A DNA stretch of 64,000 nucleotides from contig JADJMO010000008.1 of NCBI GenBank assembly GCA_016709545.1, forward strand, positions 186,001 to 250,000, written 5' to 3'. The translations under genes were made by a program, and so were the position numbers. A model generated the notes under the pieces. The model made no database searches. It saw only the letters and a list, made by a program, of their open reading frames with translations, and was not told the DNA's origin. Positions 16,842 through 24,321 of the stretch are shown here, piece by piece. This DNA comes from Myxococcales bacterium (GTDB lineage: Bacteria; Myxococcota_A; Polyangia; Polyangiales; JADJMO01). Each line of letters starts with the position of its first letter. The first letter of the stretch is position 1.

Positions 16842-17579
16842 ATGACCGCGGCCACGCTCCCCCAGGATCTCGTCGAGACCGACGTCGCCGACGGCACCGT
16901 CCGCCTGCGCGTCGACGCCCAGCTCTACCCGCTCGAGGCGGTGTACGCGGCGGCCTACGTCTTCATCGACCGCTGCTACGTGTTCCTCGATCGCGAGGGC
17001 GAGCGCCTGCGCGTGTCGCTCTCGCCGAAGGACGGCGCGCTCGACGAGGCCGCGCTGCGCGACGTGGTCGGCGAGTTCACCAACGAGCTGCTCTCGTGCG
17101 CGTGGCGCAACCAGATCGCCCGCGACAACCGCGCGACCCTCGAGGCCGTCACCGCGCAGGCGCTCGCCGGCGCCCGCGGCGCGCCCACGCTCGCCGAGCT
17201 CGAGGCCTTCGACTTCTCCGAGGAGACCTTCGACGACCCGCTCGGCATCGCGATGAGCTGGGAGGAGAAGTACAAAAAGAGGGAGCGGAGCGAGGCGGAG
17301 CGAAGCGACCAGCGCCGGCCTCCATGGGCCGGCGCAGGGGAAAGAGGGGGGCGAGCCGTGATCGAGCTGCGGTTCCACCGTGGCCTCTACGACGGCAACG
17401 CCATCGACGCCGCGCTCAAGGTGTTCGCCGAGCACGCCCGGTTCGAGCAGCGCGTGGACGACGAGCACTTCGTCGTCGCCGTCAGCGCCGACGAGGACGA
17501 GCGCGTCGTCGCGCGCGAGCTCGCCAACTACGCCCTCGGGCTCACCATCCGCAGCGCGAAGACGGGCGGTGTCGCGTGA
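16842..17579 (+). CDS. Tandem HxsD-like protein (His-Xaa-Ser system), repeat inserted in frame
   Basis: 245 residues in one frame from ATG 16842. Residues about 15-110 match the HxsD pattern: LRVDAQLYPLEAVYAAAYVF, IDRCYVFLD, FTNELLSCAWRNQIARDN. HxsD is a small partner protein of the His-Xaa-Ser radical SAM system. Residues about 145-172 are encoded by the dispersed hairpin repeat (RERSEAERSDQRRPPWAG). A second shorter copy follows: LRFHRGLYDGNAIDAALKVF ... VARELANYALGLTIRSA. The second part could instead be a separate gene from GTG 17358, preceded by the purine-rich GGGGAAAGAGGGGGG. Its stop overlaps the HxsB-like start as GTGA. Confidence 0.72.
   Translation: MTAATLPQDLVETDVADGTVRLRVDAQLYPLEAVYAAAYVFIDRCYVFLDREGERLRVSLSPKDGALDEAALRDVVGEFTNELLSCAWRNQIARDNRATLEAVTAQALAGARGAPTLAELEAFDFSEETFDDPLGIAMSWEEKYKKRERSEAERSDQRRPPWAGAGERGGRAVIELRFHRGLYDGNAIDAALKVFAEHARFEQRVDDEHFVVAVSADEDERVVARELANYALGLTIRSAKTGGVA
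17281..17345. repeat. Single copy of the dispersed hairpin element inside the HxsD-like gene
   Basis: The stretch contains GCGAAGCGACCAGCG followed by a perfect 9-bp hairpin: GCGCCGGCC at 17312-17320, loop TCCATG at 17321-17326, GGCCGGCGC at 17327-17335. The loop, the AGCGACCAGCG lead-in and the GAGCGAAG wording match the 68-bp units at 8208-8412. The arms differ from those units in a compensatory way that keeps the pairing, which indicates selection on structure. It is read through in frame, adding about 25 residues to the protein. Confidence 0.75.
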
Positions 17580-19063
17580 AGCTCGTGCAGATCGGCCGCC
17601 CGAGCGCCACCTTCGCCCTGCCGTTCAAGCACCGCGCGGTGGGCGGCAAGGTGCTGATCACCAACACCGAGGGCAACTTCCTGCTGCTGACCGACGACGA
17701 GTTCAAGGCGTTCGCCGAGGGCACGCCGGCGAAGGGCTCCGAGCTCTACACGCGCCTCGCCGAGCGCAACTTCGTGCGCGGCGCCGAGAACCAGGAGCAG
17801 ATGGTCGCGCGCCTGCGCGCCCGCAAGGGGTTCCTCTCGTACGGCCCCAACCTGCACATCGTGGTGGTGACGCTCCGGTGCAACGAGACGTGCGTCTATT
17901 GCCACGCCTCGCGCGCCAACATGGACGCGGTCCACACCGACATGACCAAGGAGACCGCGGAGCGCACGGTCGACAAGATCCTCGAGACCACGAACCCCAA
18001 CGTCACCCTCGAGTTCCAGGGCGGCGAGCCGCTGGTCGCGTTCCCGATCGTGCAGCACATCCTCGAGTACGCGCTCGAGAAGAACAAGAAGGTGGGCAAG
18101 CAGCTCGAGTTCACCATGGTCTCGAACCTCTCGCTCATGGACGAGGACAAGCTCCGCTACCTCGTCGAGAACAAGGTCCAGATCTGCACGAGCATCGACG
18201 GGCCGGCCCACCTCCACGACAAGCAGCGCAAGCTCCCCAAGCTCTCGGCCCACCAGGCGGCCACCCACTGGATCCGCCGGATCAACGAGGAATACGCGCG
18301 GATCGGCCTCGATCCGAACCTCTACCACGTGGAGGCGCTCCTCACGACGACGCGCGAGACCCTCCCGCTGTGGAAGGACGTCGTCGACACCTACGTCGGC
18401 CTCGGGTGCAAGGCGCTGTTCCTCCGCCCGGTCGACCCGTTCGGGTTCGCCGACCGCTCGGGGCCCAAGGTCGAGTACCCGCGGCGCGAGTACCTCGAGT
18501 TCTACCGCAGCGCGGTCGACTACATGCTCGAGCTCAACAAGCAGGGCGTGCAGATCCTCGAGCGGTTCGCCGCCATCTTCCTCACCAAGATCCTCGGCGG
18601 CGAGGACCCGAACTTCCTCGACATCCGCAACCCGTGCGGCGCGGGCATCGGACAGGTGGCCTACAACTACGACGGCTCCCTGTTCACCTGCGACGAGGGG
18701 CGCATGCTCCACGAGATGGGGGACAGCACGTTCCTCATCGGCGACGTCGACACGAGCTACCGCGACCTCATGGGCCACGAGACGGTGCGCGCGCTCGCCC
18801 TGGCCTCCAACCTCGAGGCCCAGCCCGACTGCGTCAACTGCACCTACCAGCCGTATTGCGGCGTGTGCCCGGTGCACAACCACAAGACCCAGGGCACCCT
18901 GTTCGGGCGGATGCGAGAGAGCACCTTGTGCGCCGTCCACAAGGGCATCCAGGACTACCTCTTCGAGAAGATCGGGGCCGGCGACCCGGAGATCGTCTCG
19001 ATTCTCCAGAAATGGACCACGGTGCGGGATCGGACCCACTTCCTGCAGAGCTGCGCGCTCTAG
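17576..19063 (+). CDS. hxsB: Radical SAM maturase, HxsB-like (island enzyme 3)
   Basis: 495 residues from GTG 17576 (GTGA overlap with the HxsD-like gene). The N-terminal 85 residues are of the HxsB type: TFALPFKHRAVGGKVLITNT, GNFLLLTDDEFKAF, ELYTRLAERNFV. The barrel follows with CNETCVYC (C102, C106, C109) and LEFQGGEPLVAFPIVQ. The C-terminal SPASM-like part has CDEGRML, CVNCTYQPYCGVCP and a later cysteine, enough for auxiliary Fe-S clusters. This matches the His-Xaa-Ser system maturase HxsB by domain order. The HGS-repeat protein, its expected substrate, begins 39 nt downstream. Assignment rests on motif memory, not on a profile search. Confidence 0.8.
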   Translation: MKLVQIGRPSATFALPFKHRAVGGKVLITNTEGNFLLLTDDEFKAFAEGTPAKGSELYTRLAERNFVRGAENQEQMVARLRARKGFLSYGPNLHIVVVTLRCNETCVYCHASRANMDAVHTDMTKETAERTVDKILETTNPNVTLEFQGGEPLVAFPIVQHILEYALEKNKKVGKQLEFTMVSNLSLMDEDKLRYLVENKVQICTSIDGPAHLHDKQRKLPKLSAHQAATHWIRRINEEYARIGLDPNLYHVEALLTTTRETLPLWKDVVDTYVGLGCKALFLRPVDPFGFADRSGPKVEYPRREYLEFYRSAVDYMLELNKQGVQILERFAAIFLTKILGGEDPNFLDIRNPCGAGIGQVAYNYDGSLFTCDEGRMLHEMGDSTFLIGDVDTSYRDLMGHETVRALALASNLEAQPDCVNCTYQPYCGVCPVHNHKTQGTLFGRMRESTLCAVHKGIQDYLFEKIGAGDPEIVSILQKWTTVRDRTHFLQSCAL

Positions 19064-19102
19064 TGGCGTCGGCGGGGGTCCGGGGTCTATACTGACGAAT
19101 CC

Positions 19103-19396
19103 ATGGCCGAAGAAGTCCGGAAGAAACTCCCGACCTTTCGGCGTGACGCCGGCGGGATGCTGTCGGCCACCGAGCGGCGGATCTCCGACACGGCCCTCGA
19201 GAACAGCGGCAAGGTCGAGGGGTCGCCAGGTACCGACGGCAAGTTCTTCGGTCAGCACTGCTCGCACGGCAGCCACGGCAGCCACGGTTCGCACGGCAGC
19301 CACGGCAGCCACGGCAGCCATGGTTCGCACGGCTCGCATGGCAGCCACGGTTCGCACGGCTCGCACGGCAGCCACGGTTCGCACGGCAGCTGGTGA
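19103..19396 (+). CDS. His-Gly-Ser repeat protein, likely substrate of the radical SAM maturases (HxsA-like)
   Basis: 97 residues. The N-terminal part contains KKLPTFRRDAGGMLSATERR and SDTALENSG, a leader-like polar region without a signal peptide. From residue 53 the chain is CS followed by fourteen exact His-Gly-Ser units and a terminal Trp; including HCS there are fifteen H-x-S triplets. Codons for Ser (AGC, TCG), Gly and His vary between units, so the repetition is kept at protein level. HxS-repeat proteins are the substrates of the His-Xaa-Ser radical SAM system. Unlike longer HxsA proteins, this one lacks a peptidoglycan-binding domain. It lies between the HxsB-like gene and a second radical SAM gene (3 nt gap). 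Confidence 0.85.
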   Translation: MAEEVRKKLPTFRRDAGGMLSATERRISDTALENSGKVEGSPGTDGKFFGQHCSHGSHGSHGSHGSHGSHGSHGSHGSHGSHGSHGSHGSHGSHGSW

Positions 19397-19399
19397 CCG

Positions 19400-20422
19400 G
19401 TGTCAGCGGTCGCTGACGCCCGCGCGTGGGAGCCCGACATCGGGGCGCGCATCCAAGGGCGCCGCGAGCGCGTGCACATCCTGACCGGCGCGGTCTGCAA
19501 CAACAACTGCATCTTCTGCATGGAGGAGGACCGCGACGCGCGGTACGTGACCAACTCCGCCACGACCGACGAGACCGTGCGCGCCATCCTCGGCAAGAGT
19601 CGCGGTGCCGAGGAGGTGTGCTTCACCTCCGGCGAGCCCACGCTCAACCCACGCCTGCCGCTGTGGGTGCGCTGGGCCCGCGAACACGGCGCGGCCCGGG
19701 TGAGCGTGATGACCAACGGCCGCGCGCTGTCCTACGAGAAGTACGCCGACAAGCTCGTCGCCGCCGGCATGAACCGGTTCTACGTGAGCATCCACGGGCA
19801 CACCGCGAAGCTGCACGAGGGGCTCACCCGCACGCCCGACAGCTTCGGCCAGACGGTGGCCGGCATCGAGGCCATCGCGCGCCGCAAGGGCCGGGGGCTC
19901 GAGCTCCACACGAGCACCGTGCTCACCAAGCGCAACCTGCCGCACCTCGCCGAGATCTACGCGTTCCTGCGCGGGCTCGGCGTGGACCAGGTGGTGTTCA
20001 ACGTGATGCAGGCCAACGGCCGGGCCAACACGTTCTTCGAGCAGATCTTCCCGCGCTACACCGAGATCGCCGCCGAAGCGGCGCGGTTCGTCGCCGAGGC
20101 CGCGGAGCGCGAGCCGCGGGTCGAGGCGTTCTTCGTCGACATCCCGCTCTGCACCACGACCGCGCTCCCCGACTACAACCGCGGTTACGTGGAGAGCTAC
20201 GTGCACTACGAGCCCCGCGGCGCCGCGCACGATCTGGCCCTCGCTCCGCGCGACGACGACGGCGGCCCGCTCGTCCAGATCCGCCGCTCCGACCTCGACG
20301 ACGCCGAGCGGAAGAAGCAGCCCGCGTGCGCGCAGTGTCGCCACGACCGCGCGTGCGAGGGCGTGTGGTCCAACCACCTCCGCCGCCACGGCTGGGACGA
20401 GTTCCAGCCCGTCCCGCGCTGA
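19400..20422 (+). CDS. Radical SAM enzyme, possible HxsC counterpart (island enzyme 4)
   Basis: 340 residues from GTG 19400, which lies 3 nt after the HGS gene stop. CNNNCIFC (C33, C37, C40) is the cluster motif; the GGEP-equivalent is TSGEPTLNPRLPLWV. The C-terminus has CAQCRHDRACEGVWSNHLRR, then HGWDEFQPV, the island's shared motif. In the His-Xaa-Ser system two radical SAM proteins, HxsB and HxsC, flank the repeat protein, so position suggests the HxsC role. The sequence is not close enough to what I remember of HxsC to name it so. Translational coupling to the substrate gene supports a direct role in its modification. Confidence 0.8.
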   Translation: MSAVADARAWEPDIGARIQGRRERVHILTGAVCNNNCIFCMEEDRDARYVTNSATTDETVRAILGKSRGAEEVCFTSGEPTLNPRLPLWVRWAREHGAARVSVMTNGRALSYEKYADKLVAAGMNRFYVSIHGHTAKLHEGLTRTPDSFGQTVAGIEAIARRKGRGLELHTSTVLTKRNLPHLAEIYAFLRGLGVDQVVFNVMQANGRANTFFEQIFPRYTEIAAEAARFVAEAAEREPRVEAFFVDIPLCTTTALPDYNRGYVESYVHYEPRGAAHDLALAPRDDDGGPLVQIRRSDLDDAERKKQPACAQCRHDRACEGVWSNHLRRHGWDEFQPVPR

Positions 20423-20424
20423 CG

Positions 20425-21237
20425 ATGGTCACCGCCGCGTCGACCCGCGAACGGACGCTCTCCCGGGCGTTCTCGGCCCTGCGCGCGCGGCAGTGGGCGC
20501 ACTTCGCGGTGCTGCCGCTCGCGGCGGTCGACGCGCGGACGTCGTGGGGCCGCGCGGGTCTCGGCGTCGCCGTCGCGTGCGCGTGCCTCGCGTACGCGTA
20601 CGGGCTCAACGCGATCGCCGATCGCGCGACGGATGCACCAGAGAAGAACCCGCTCGCGGGGCTCGACCAGCCCCCGGACGCGGTGCGCCTCCTCGTGCTC
20701 GGCGCGGCAACGATCGCCCTCGGCCTCGCCGCGCCGCTCGGGGTCGTCGCCGCCTCACTCGCTGTGGCGTCGCTGCTCGCGGGCACGATCTACAGCGTCG
20801 GCCCGCGGTGGAAGGCGCTGCCCGTGCTCGGCGTCGTCGCCAACACGGCGATCTTCGCGCCGCTGCTCGGGCTGCTCGGCCACGGTGCGCGGCTCGGCCC
20901 GCTCGCCGCGGTGTTCGTCGGGCTCCTCGTGCAGAGCCAGCTGCTCCACGAGCTCGCCGACGCCGAAGAGGACGCGCGCGGCGGCGTGCGGACGACGGCG
21001 CAGGCCCTCGGCGCGCGCGCCACCCGGCGGGTCGTCGTGGTCTCGGCCACGCTCTCGGCCGTGGTGGCGGTGGCGCTGTCGCGCTCTCTGCCGGTGGCCA
21101 TCGCCACCGTCGCCGCGCTCGTGGCCGGGACCGTCGTCGCGCTCGTCGTGCGCGCGCCGGCGGAGGCACGGGCCTGGCACCGTCGCGCCTCGGTGATCGT
21201 CGGCGCGGTCGTGTTCGGTGCCGGGCTGCTCTCGTGA
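20425..21237 (+). CDS. UbiA-family prenyltransferase
   Basis: 270 residues with about eight hydrophobic segments. Both Asp-rich motifs for Mg-diphosphate binding are present: N62-x3-D66-x3-D70 in GLNAIADRATDAPEKNPLAG, and DAEEDARGG near residue 177, followed by RTTAQALG. This family transfers a prenyl chain from an isoprenyl diphosphate to an aromatic or other acceptor at the inner membrane. The acceptor is unknown here. The start is ATG 20425, 2 nt after the upstream radical SAM stop, and the next radical SAM gene overlaps its end as GTGA, so it belongs to the same operon. No other quinone or haem gene is nearby. Confidence 0.86.
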   Translation: MVTAASTRERTLSRAFSALRARQWAHFAVLPLAAVDARTSWGRAGLGVAVACACLAYAYGLNAIADRATDAPEKNPLAGLDQPPDAVRLLVLGAATIALGLAAPLGVVAASLAVASLLAGTIYSVGPRWKALPVLGVVANTAIFAPLLGLLGHGARLGPLAAVFVGLLVQSQLLHELADAEEDARGGVRTTAQALGARATRRVVVVSATLSAVVAVALSRSLPVAIATVAALVAGTVVALVVRAPAEARAWHRRASVIVGAVVFGAGLLS

Positions 21238-22250
21238 ACCGCGTCGCGCGGCGGGTGCTGCCGGCGCTCCGCGGCGCCCTCGGGCTCTCCCTTGCGCGCG
21301 CGCGTGGCGTGCGGCGGCCGTACTCGATGACCTACATCCTCACGCACCGCTGCAACTTCCGCTGCGCGTACTGCGACATCCCCGACGCCGCCGGCTTCGA
21401 GATGTCGACCGCGCAGTTCCAGGGGGCGATCGACGAGTTCGCCGCCGCGGGCTCGAGCCGCGCGAGCTTCTCGGGGGGCGAGGTGCTGCTCCGAGACGAC
21501 GCGATCGCCATCGTCGGCCACGCGCGGCGCCGCGGCCTCTTCACCTCGATGAACACCAACGGGTGGCTGGTCGAGGAGCGCATCGCCGAGATCGCCGAGG
21601 TGCTCGACATGATGGTGGTGTCGATCGACGGCCCGGCCGAGGTGCACGACCTCGTGCGCAAGCGACGGCGCTCCTACGACCGCGTCCTCGGAGCGATCAC
21701 CGCCGCCCGCGCGCGGGGGATCGCCGTCGCCACCATCACCGTGATCTCGGAGCAGAACCGGCACGTGGTGCCCGAGGTGCTCGACCTCGCCGCGCGGCAC
21801 GGGTTCTGGGCCTATTTCCAGCCCGCCTACCGCGATTGCTTCGACCACGGTGCGGGCCTCGATCCGGCCCTCGACGGCCCCGCGCTCCGCGGCCTCGCCG
21901 ACGAGCTCCGTCGCGCGCGGGACGCCGGGCGACCGGTCGCCGCTTCGCCGGGCTACCTCGATCGCCTCGCGCGAGGGCCCTCGTTCGGCGACTGCGGCGC
22001 GTGCCACGCCGGGCGCTACTTCGGCACCGTCATGCCCGACGGCACCGTCGTCCCGTGCCACCTCGTCTCACGCGACGCGGTCTACCCGAACGGGCTCGAG
22101 GTCGGCTTCGCGCGCGCCTTCGCCGAGATGCCGCACCCCGTCTCGGGGCCTGGCTGCGCGATCAGTCCCTACCAGGAGACCGACCTCGTGTTCGGCCTCG
22201 ATCCGCGCGCGATCGGCGCCGCCTTCACCCGCATGATCCACGCGCCCTGA
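21234..22250 (+). CDS. Radical SAM enzyme, HpnH/MoaA-like architecture (island enzyme 5)
   Basis: 338 residues from GTG 21234. After a basic N-terminus, CNFRCAYC (C40, C44, C47) is preceded by YSMTYILTHR, and the GGEP-equivalent is FSGGEVLLRDDAIAIV. The C-terminal half contains CGACHAGRYFGTVMPDG and PCHLVSRD, an auxiliary cluster pattern different from the other island enzymes. It overlaps the UbiA gene, suggesting the pair acts on the same lipid or aromatic substrate. Its TGA stop is directly back-to-back with that of the convergent operon at 22251 (TGATCA). Confidence 0.85.
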   Translation: MNRVARRVLPALRGALGLSLARARGVRRPYSMTYILTHRCNFRCAYCDIPDAAGFEMSTAQFQGAIDEFAAAGSSRASFSGGEVLLRDDAIAIVGHARRRGLFTSMNTNGWLVEERIAEIAEVLDMMVVSIDGPAEVHDLVRKRRRSYDRVLGAITAARARGIAVATITVISEQNRHVVPEVLDLAARHGFWAYFQPAYRDCFDHGAGLDPALDGPALRGLADELRRARDAGRPVAASPGYLDRLARGPSFGDCGACHAGRYFGTVMPDGTVVPCHLVSRDAVYPNGLEVGFARAFAEMPHPVSGPGCAISPYQETDLVFGLDPRAIGAAFTRMIHAP

Positions 22251-23390
22251 TCAGGGGAGCTCACCAGGCCAGACCTTCACGCCACGGCGCTCGATGGCGG
22301 CGGCGATCGCGGCGCGCTGCTCCTCCTGCCACCGCGCGTCCGGCACGTGCGCGAAGCGGGGCTCCGCGAGCTCGCGCGTCGCGCCGTAGGTGCCGTACAG
22401 CACGTCGAGCCGCGCCGACGTGACGCGGTGGGCGAGCGCCTCGGCGAGCCCCTCTACCGAGCCCGGGAACATCGGCTGCACGATCGCGAACGTGCGCACG
22501 CCCGCCGCGCGCAGGGTCTCCAGCGTCCGCAGCCGCTCCTCGATCGACGCCGCGCGGGGCTCGAAGTGGCGCCGGACCTCGTCGTCGACGGTGGGGATCG
22601 AGACGCCGGCCCGCGCGCCCGGGATCGTCGCCAGCAGGGCCGCGTCCTCGACGATGGTGGTCGAGCGCGTGAGCACGAGCACCGTCCGGTCGCCGCCGTG
22701 TTCGCGGAGCACCTCGAGGCACCGCCGCGTCGCCCGCTCCCGCGCCTCGATCGCGTGGTACGGGTCGCTGACGATGGGGCACAGCTTGATCGGCCAGGCC
22801 GGCAACGACGCGAGCTCGCGGCGCAGCACGTCGGCCGCGTCGACGCGCACGTCGACCCACGAGCCCCACGGCGCGGGCGCGAGCCCAGCGAGCCGGCGCA
22901 GCGGGTCGAGCCGCGAGGGCGCGTAGCAGAACGTGCACCCGATGAGACAGCCGACGTAGGGGCTCAGCGTGTAGAAGCGCTCGTCGCCCTGGCCCGCCGG
23001 CTCGAGCAGGGTTTCCCCGCGGACGTGGCGCACCCGCTCGTCGCGCGTGGACGAGGCCGCGATCGCCGCGACCACGGTGTCCTCGTTCTCTGCGGCGATC
23101 TCGGCCACCCGCGCGCACACCCGCTGGCCGAGCGCGCCGTCGGTCGGGGCCGCGCGGTCCCCGAGGCGGTAACCGAAGGTGAAGTGTCGCGAGCGGGCGG
23201 CGTGCGGTCGACCCTCGCCGATCGCGTCGACCTCGACCACGACCTCGCGGCCCTCGGTCTCGATCACCAGCCGCAGGCCGAGCTCGGCCGAGGCGTGACG
23301 GAGGAACAGGCCCTCCGCGAGCGGCTCGCCGACCTGTGCCGGAGCGACGAGAGCGAGCAGCGCGCGCCGGAGGTCGCGGGCGTCAGTCAT
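22251..23390 (-). CDS. Radical SAM enzyme, spore photoproduct lyase-like (island enzyme 6)
   Basis: 379 residues. An N-terminal domain of about 140 residues precedes SPYVGCLIGCTFCYAPSR (C148, C152, C155). The GC-x2-GC-x-FCYA context, followed by DPYHAIE, VLTRSTTIVEDAALLA and SIPTVDDEV, is that of the SPL/Rv2578c-type branch of radical SAM proteins, some of which act on DNA or have unknown roles. The extra N-terminal region is unfamiliar. The start ATG 23390 overlaps the end of the upstream gene by 8 nt, placing it last in a four-gene reverse operon. Confidence 0.8.
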   Translation of the reverse strand: MTDARDLRRALLALVAPAQVGEPLAEGLFLRHASAELGLRLVIETEGREVVVEVDAIGEGRPHAARSRHFTFGYRLGDRAAPTDGALGQRVCARVAEIAAENEDTVVAAIAASSTRDERVRHVRGETLLEPAGQGDERFYTLSPYVGCLIGCTFCYAPSRLDPLRRLAGLAPAPWGSWVDVRVDAADVLRRELASLPAWPIKLCPIVSDPYHAIEARERATRRCLEVLREHGGDRTVLVLTRSTTIVEDAALLATIPGARAGVSIPTVDDEVRRHFEPRAASIEERLRTLETLRAAGVRTFAIVQPMFPGSVEGLAEALAHRVTSARLDVLYGTYGATRELAEPRFAHVPDARWQEEQRAAIAAAIERRGVKVWPGELP

Positions 23391-24321
23391 GCTCCGCGCG
23401 GACCTTGCGTACGATGTCCTCCTTGGAGACGAACACCGGCGAGAGCTCGCCCAGATCGTAGTGGTCGCCGAGCTCGAACAGGCCGCCGCACACGTCGTCG
23501 AGCGAGCAGTGGTTGCAGCACTCGGCCTTGGGGTGGCGGAAGTCGGTCTGCCGCACGGTGCCCTTCTCGTCGAGGAAGTGCACGATGCGCTCCTCGCCCT
23601 TGACGATCTTGCGCGTCTCGGTCGAGCAGTGCGCGAACTCGGTCATGTAGCAGAGCGGCACGCGCTCCACGCGGAACGTGCGGCCGGTCTTGTGCAGCCA
23701 GCGCATGGCGCGCGCCAGCGAGAGCTCGAAGTCGGCGAGGCGGTGCGCGGTGTCGCGGTTGGTCTCGGCGCGGCCCATCGAGGGGTCGAGGTTGTTCCAC
23801 ACGAAGTGGCGGAGGAACGGGAAGCGCGTGGCCCACACCTTCACGTTCTCGTCGAGGTGGTCGGCGTTGAACTTGTTGATGACGGTGTTGACGTTCACGA
23901 CGACGCCGGCGGCGCCGAGGTGGGCGAGCGCCTGCATCGCGAGCGCGTGGCTGCCGCGCACGCCGGTGAGGAAGTCCTCGAGGTCTTCGCGGCAGGAGTG
24001 GATGCTCACGTGGAAGTGGCGCAGGCCGGCCTCGGCGTAGCGCGCCGCGAGCTCGGGTTCGCTGCCGAGCCGCGACCCGTTGGTGATCATGCGCACGTGG
24101 AGCCCGCGCTCCACGGCGTAGCGCGTGATCTCCGGGATGAGGTCGGACAGCGAGGGCTCGCCGCCGGTGAGGATCACGCCGAAATAGCCGCGCGTCGCGA
24201 AGTCGTCGACCTCGCGGCGCGCGGTCTCGAGGTCGAGCATGTAACCGGACGAAGGGTTCGAGCAGAACCGGCAGTACTGGTTGCAGTGGCGGACGATCTG
24301 CATGTAGCCGAGGTTCGCCAT
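23383..24321 (-). CDS. Radical SAM enzyme with C-terminal Cys motif (island enzyme 7)
   Basis: 312 residues. CNQYCRFC (C13, C17, C20) begins almost at the N-terminus, as in island enzyme 2; LTGGEPSLSDLIPEI carries the GGEP motif. The C-terminus has CCNHCSLDDVCGGLFELGDH, then YDLGELSPV, matching the island-wide pattern. The start ATG 24321 overlaps the stop of the upstream gene by one base (TGATG). Between barrel and C-terminal motif lies a stretch with TEFAHCSTETRKIVKGEERI and a predicted beta hairpin. Substrate unknown. Confidence 0.84.
   Translation of the reverse strand: MANLGYMQIVRHCNQYCRFCSNPSSGYMLDLETARREVDDFATRGYFGVILTGGEPSLSDLIPEITRYAVERGLHVRMITNGSRLGSEPELAARYAEAGLRHFHVSIHSCREDLEDFLTGVRGSHALAMQALAHLGAAGVVVNVNTVINKFNADHLDENVKVWATRFPFLRHFVWNNLDPSMGRAETNRDTAHRLADFELSLARAMRWLHKTGRTFRVERVPLCYMTEFAHCSTETRKIVKGEERIVHFLDEKGTVRQTDFRHPKAECCNHCSLDDVCGGLFELGDHYDLGELSPVFVSKEDIVRKVRAEHD

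Noticed and set aside
16842..17357. Mobile element or insertion sequence within the HxsD-like gene
   Set aside because: The inserted stretch is about 65 bp with a hairpin, has no transposase or target-site duplication visible, and is better described as a dispersed hairpin repeat.
19103..19396. Low-complexity artefact or antifreeze-type repeat protein
   Set aside because: The varied codons, the coupling to radical SAM genes and the leader-like N-terminus favour a modified precursor.
20425..21237. Haem O synthase or menaquinone prenyltransferase
   Set aside because: Asp-rich motifs show only the superfamily, and no haem or quinone genes lie nearby.
22251..23390. Calling this gene a true spore photoproduct lyase
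   Set aside because: Motifs resemble the SPL-like superfamily only; there is no sporulation context and the N-terminal region does not match.
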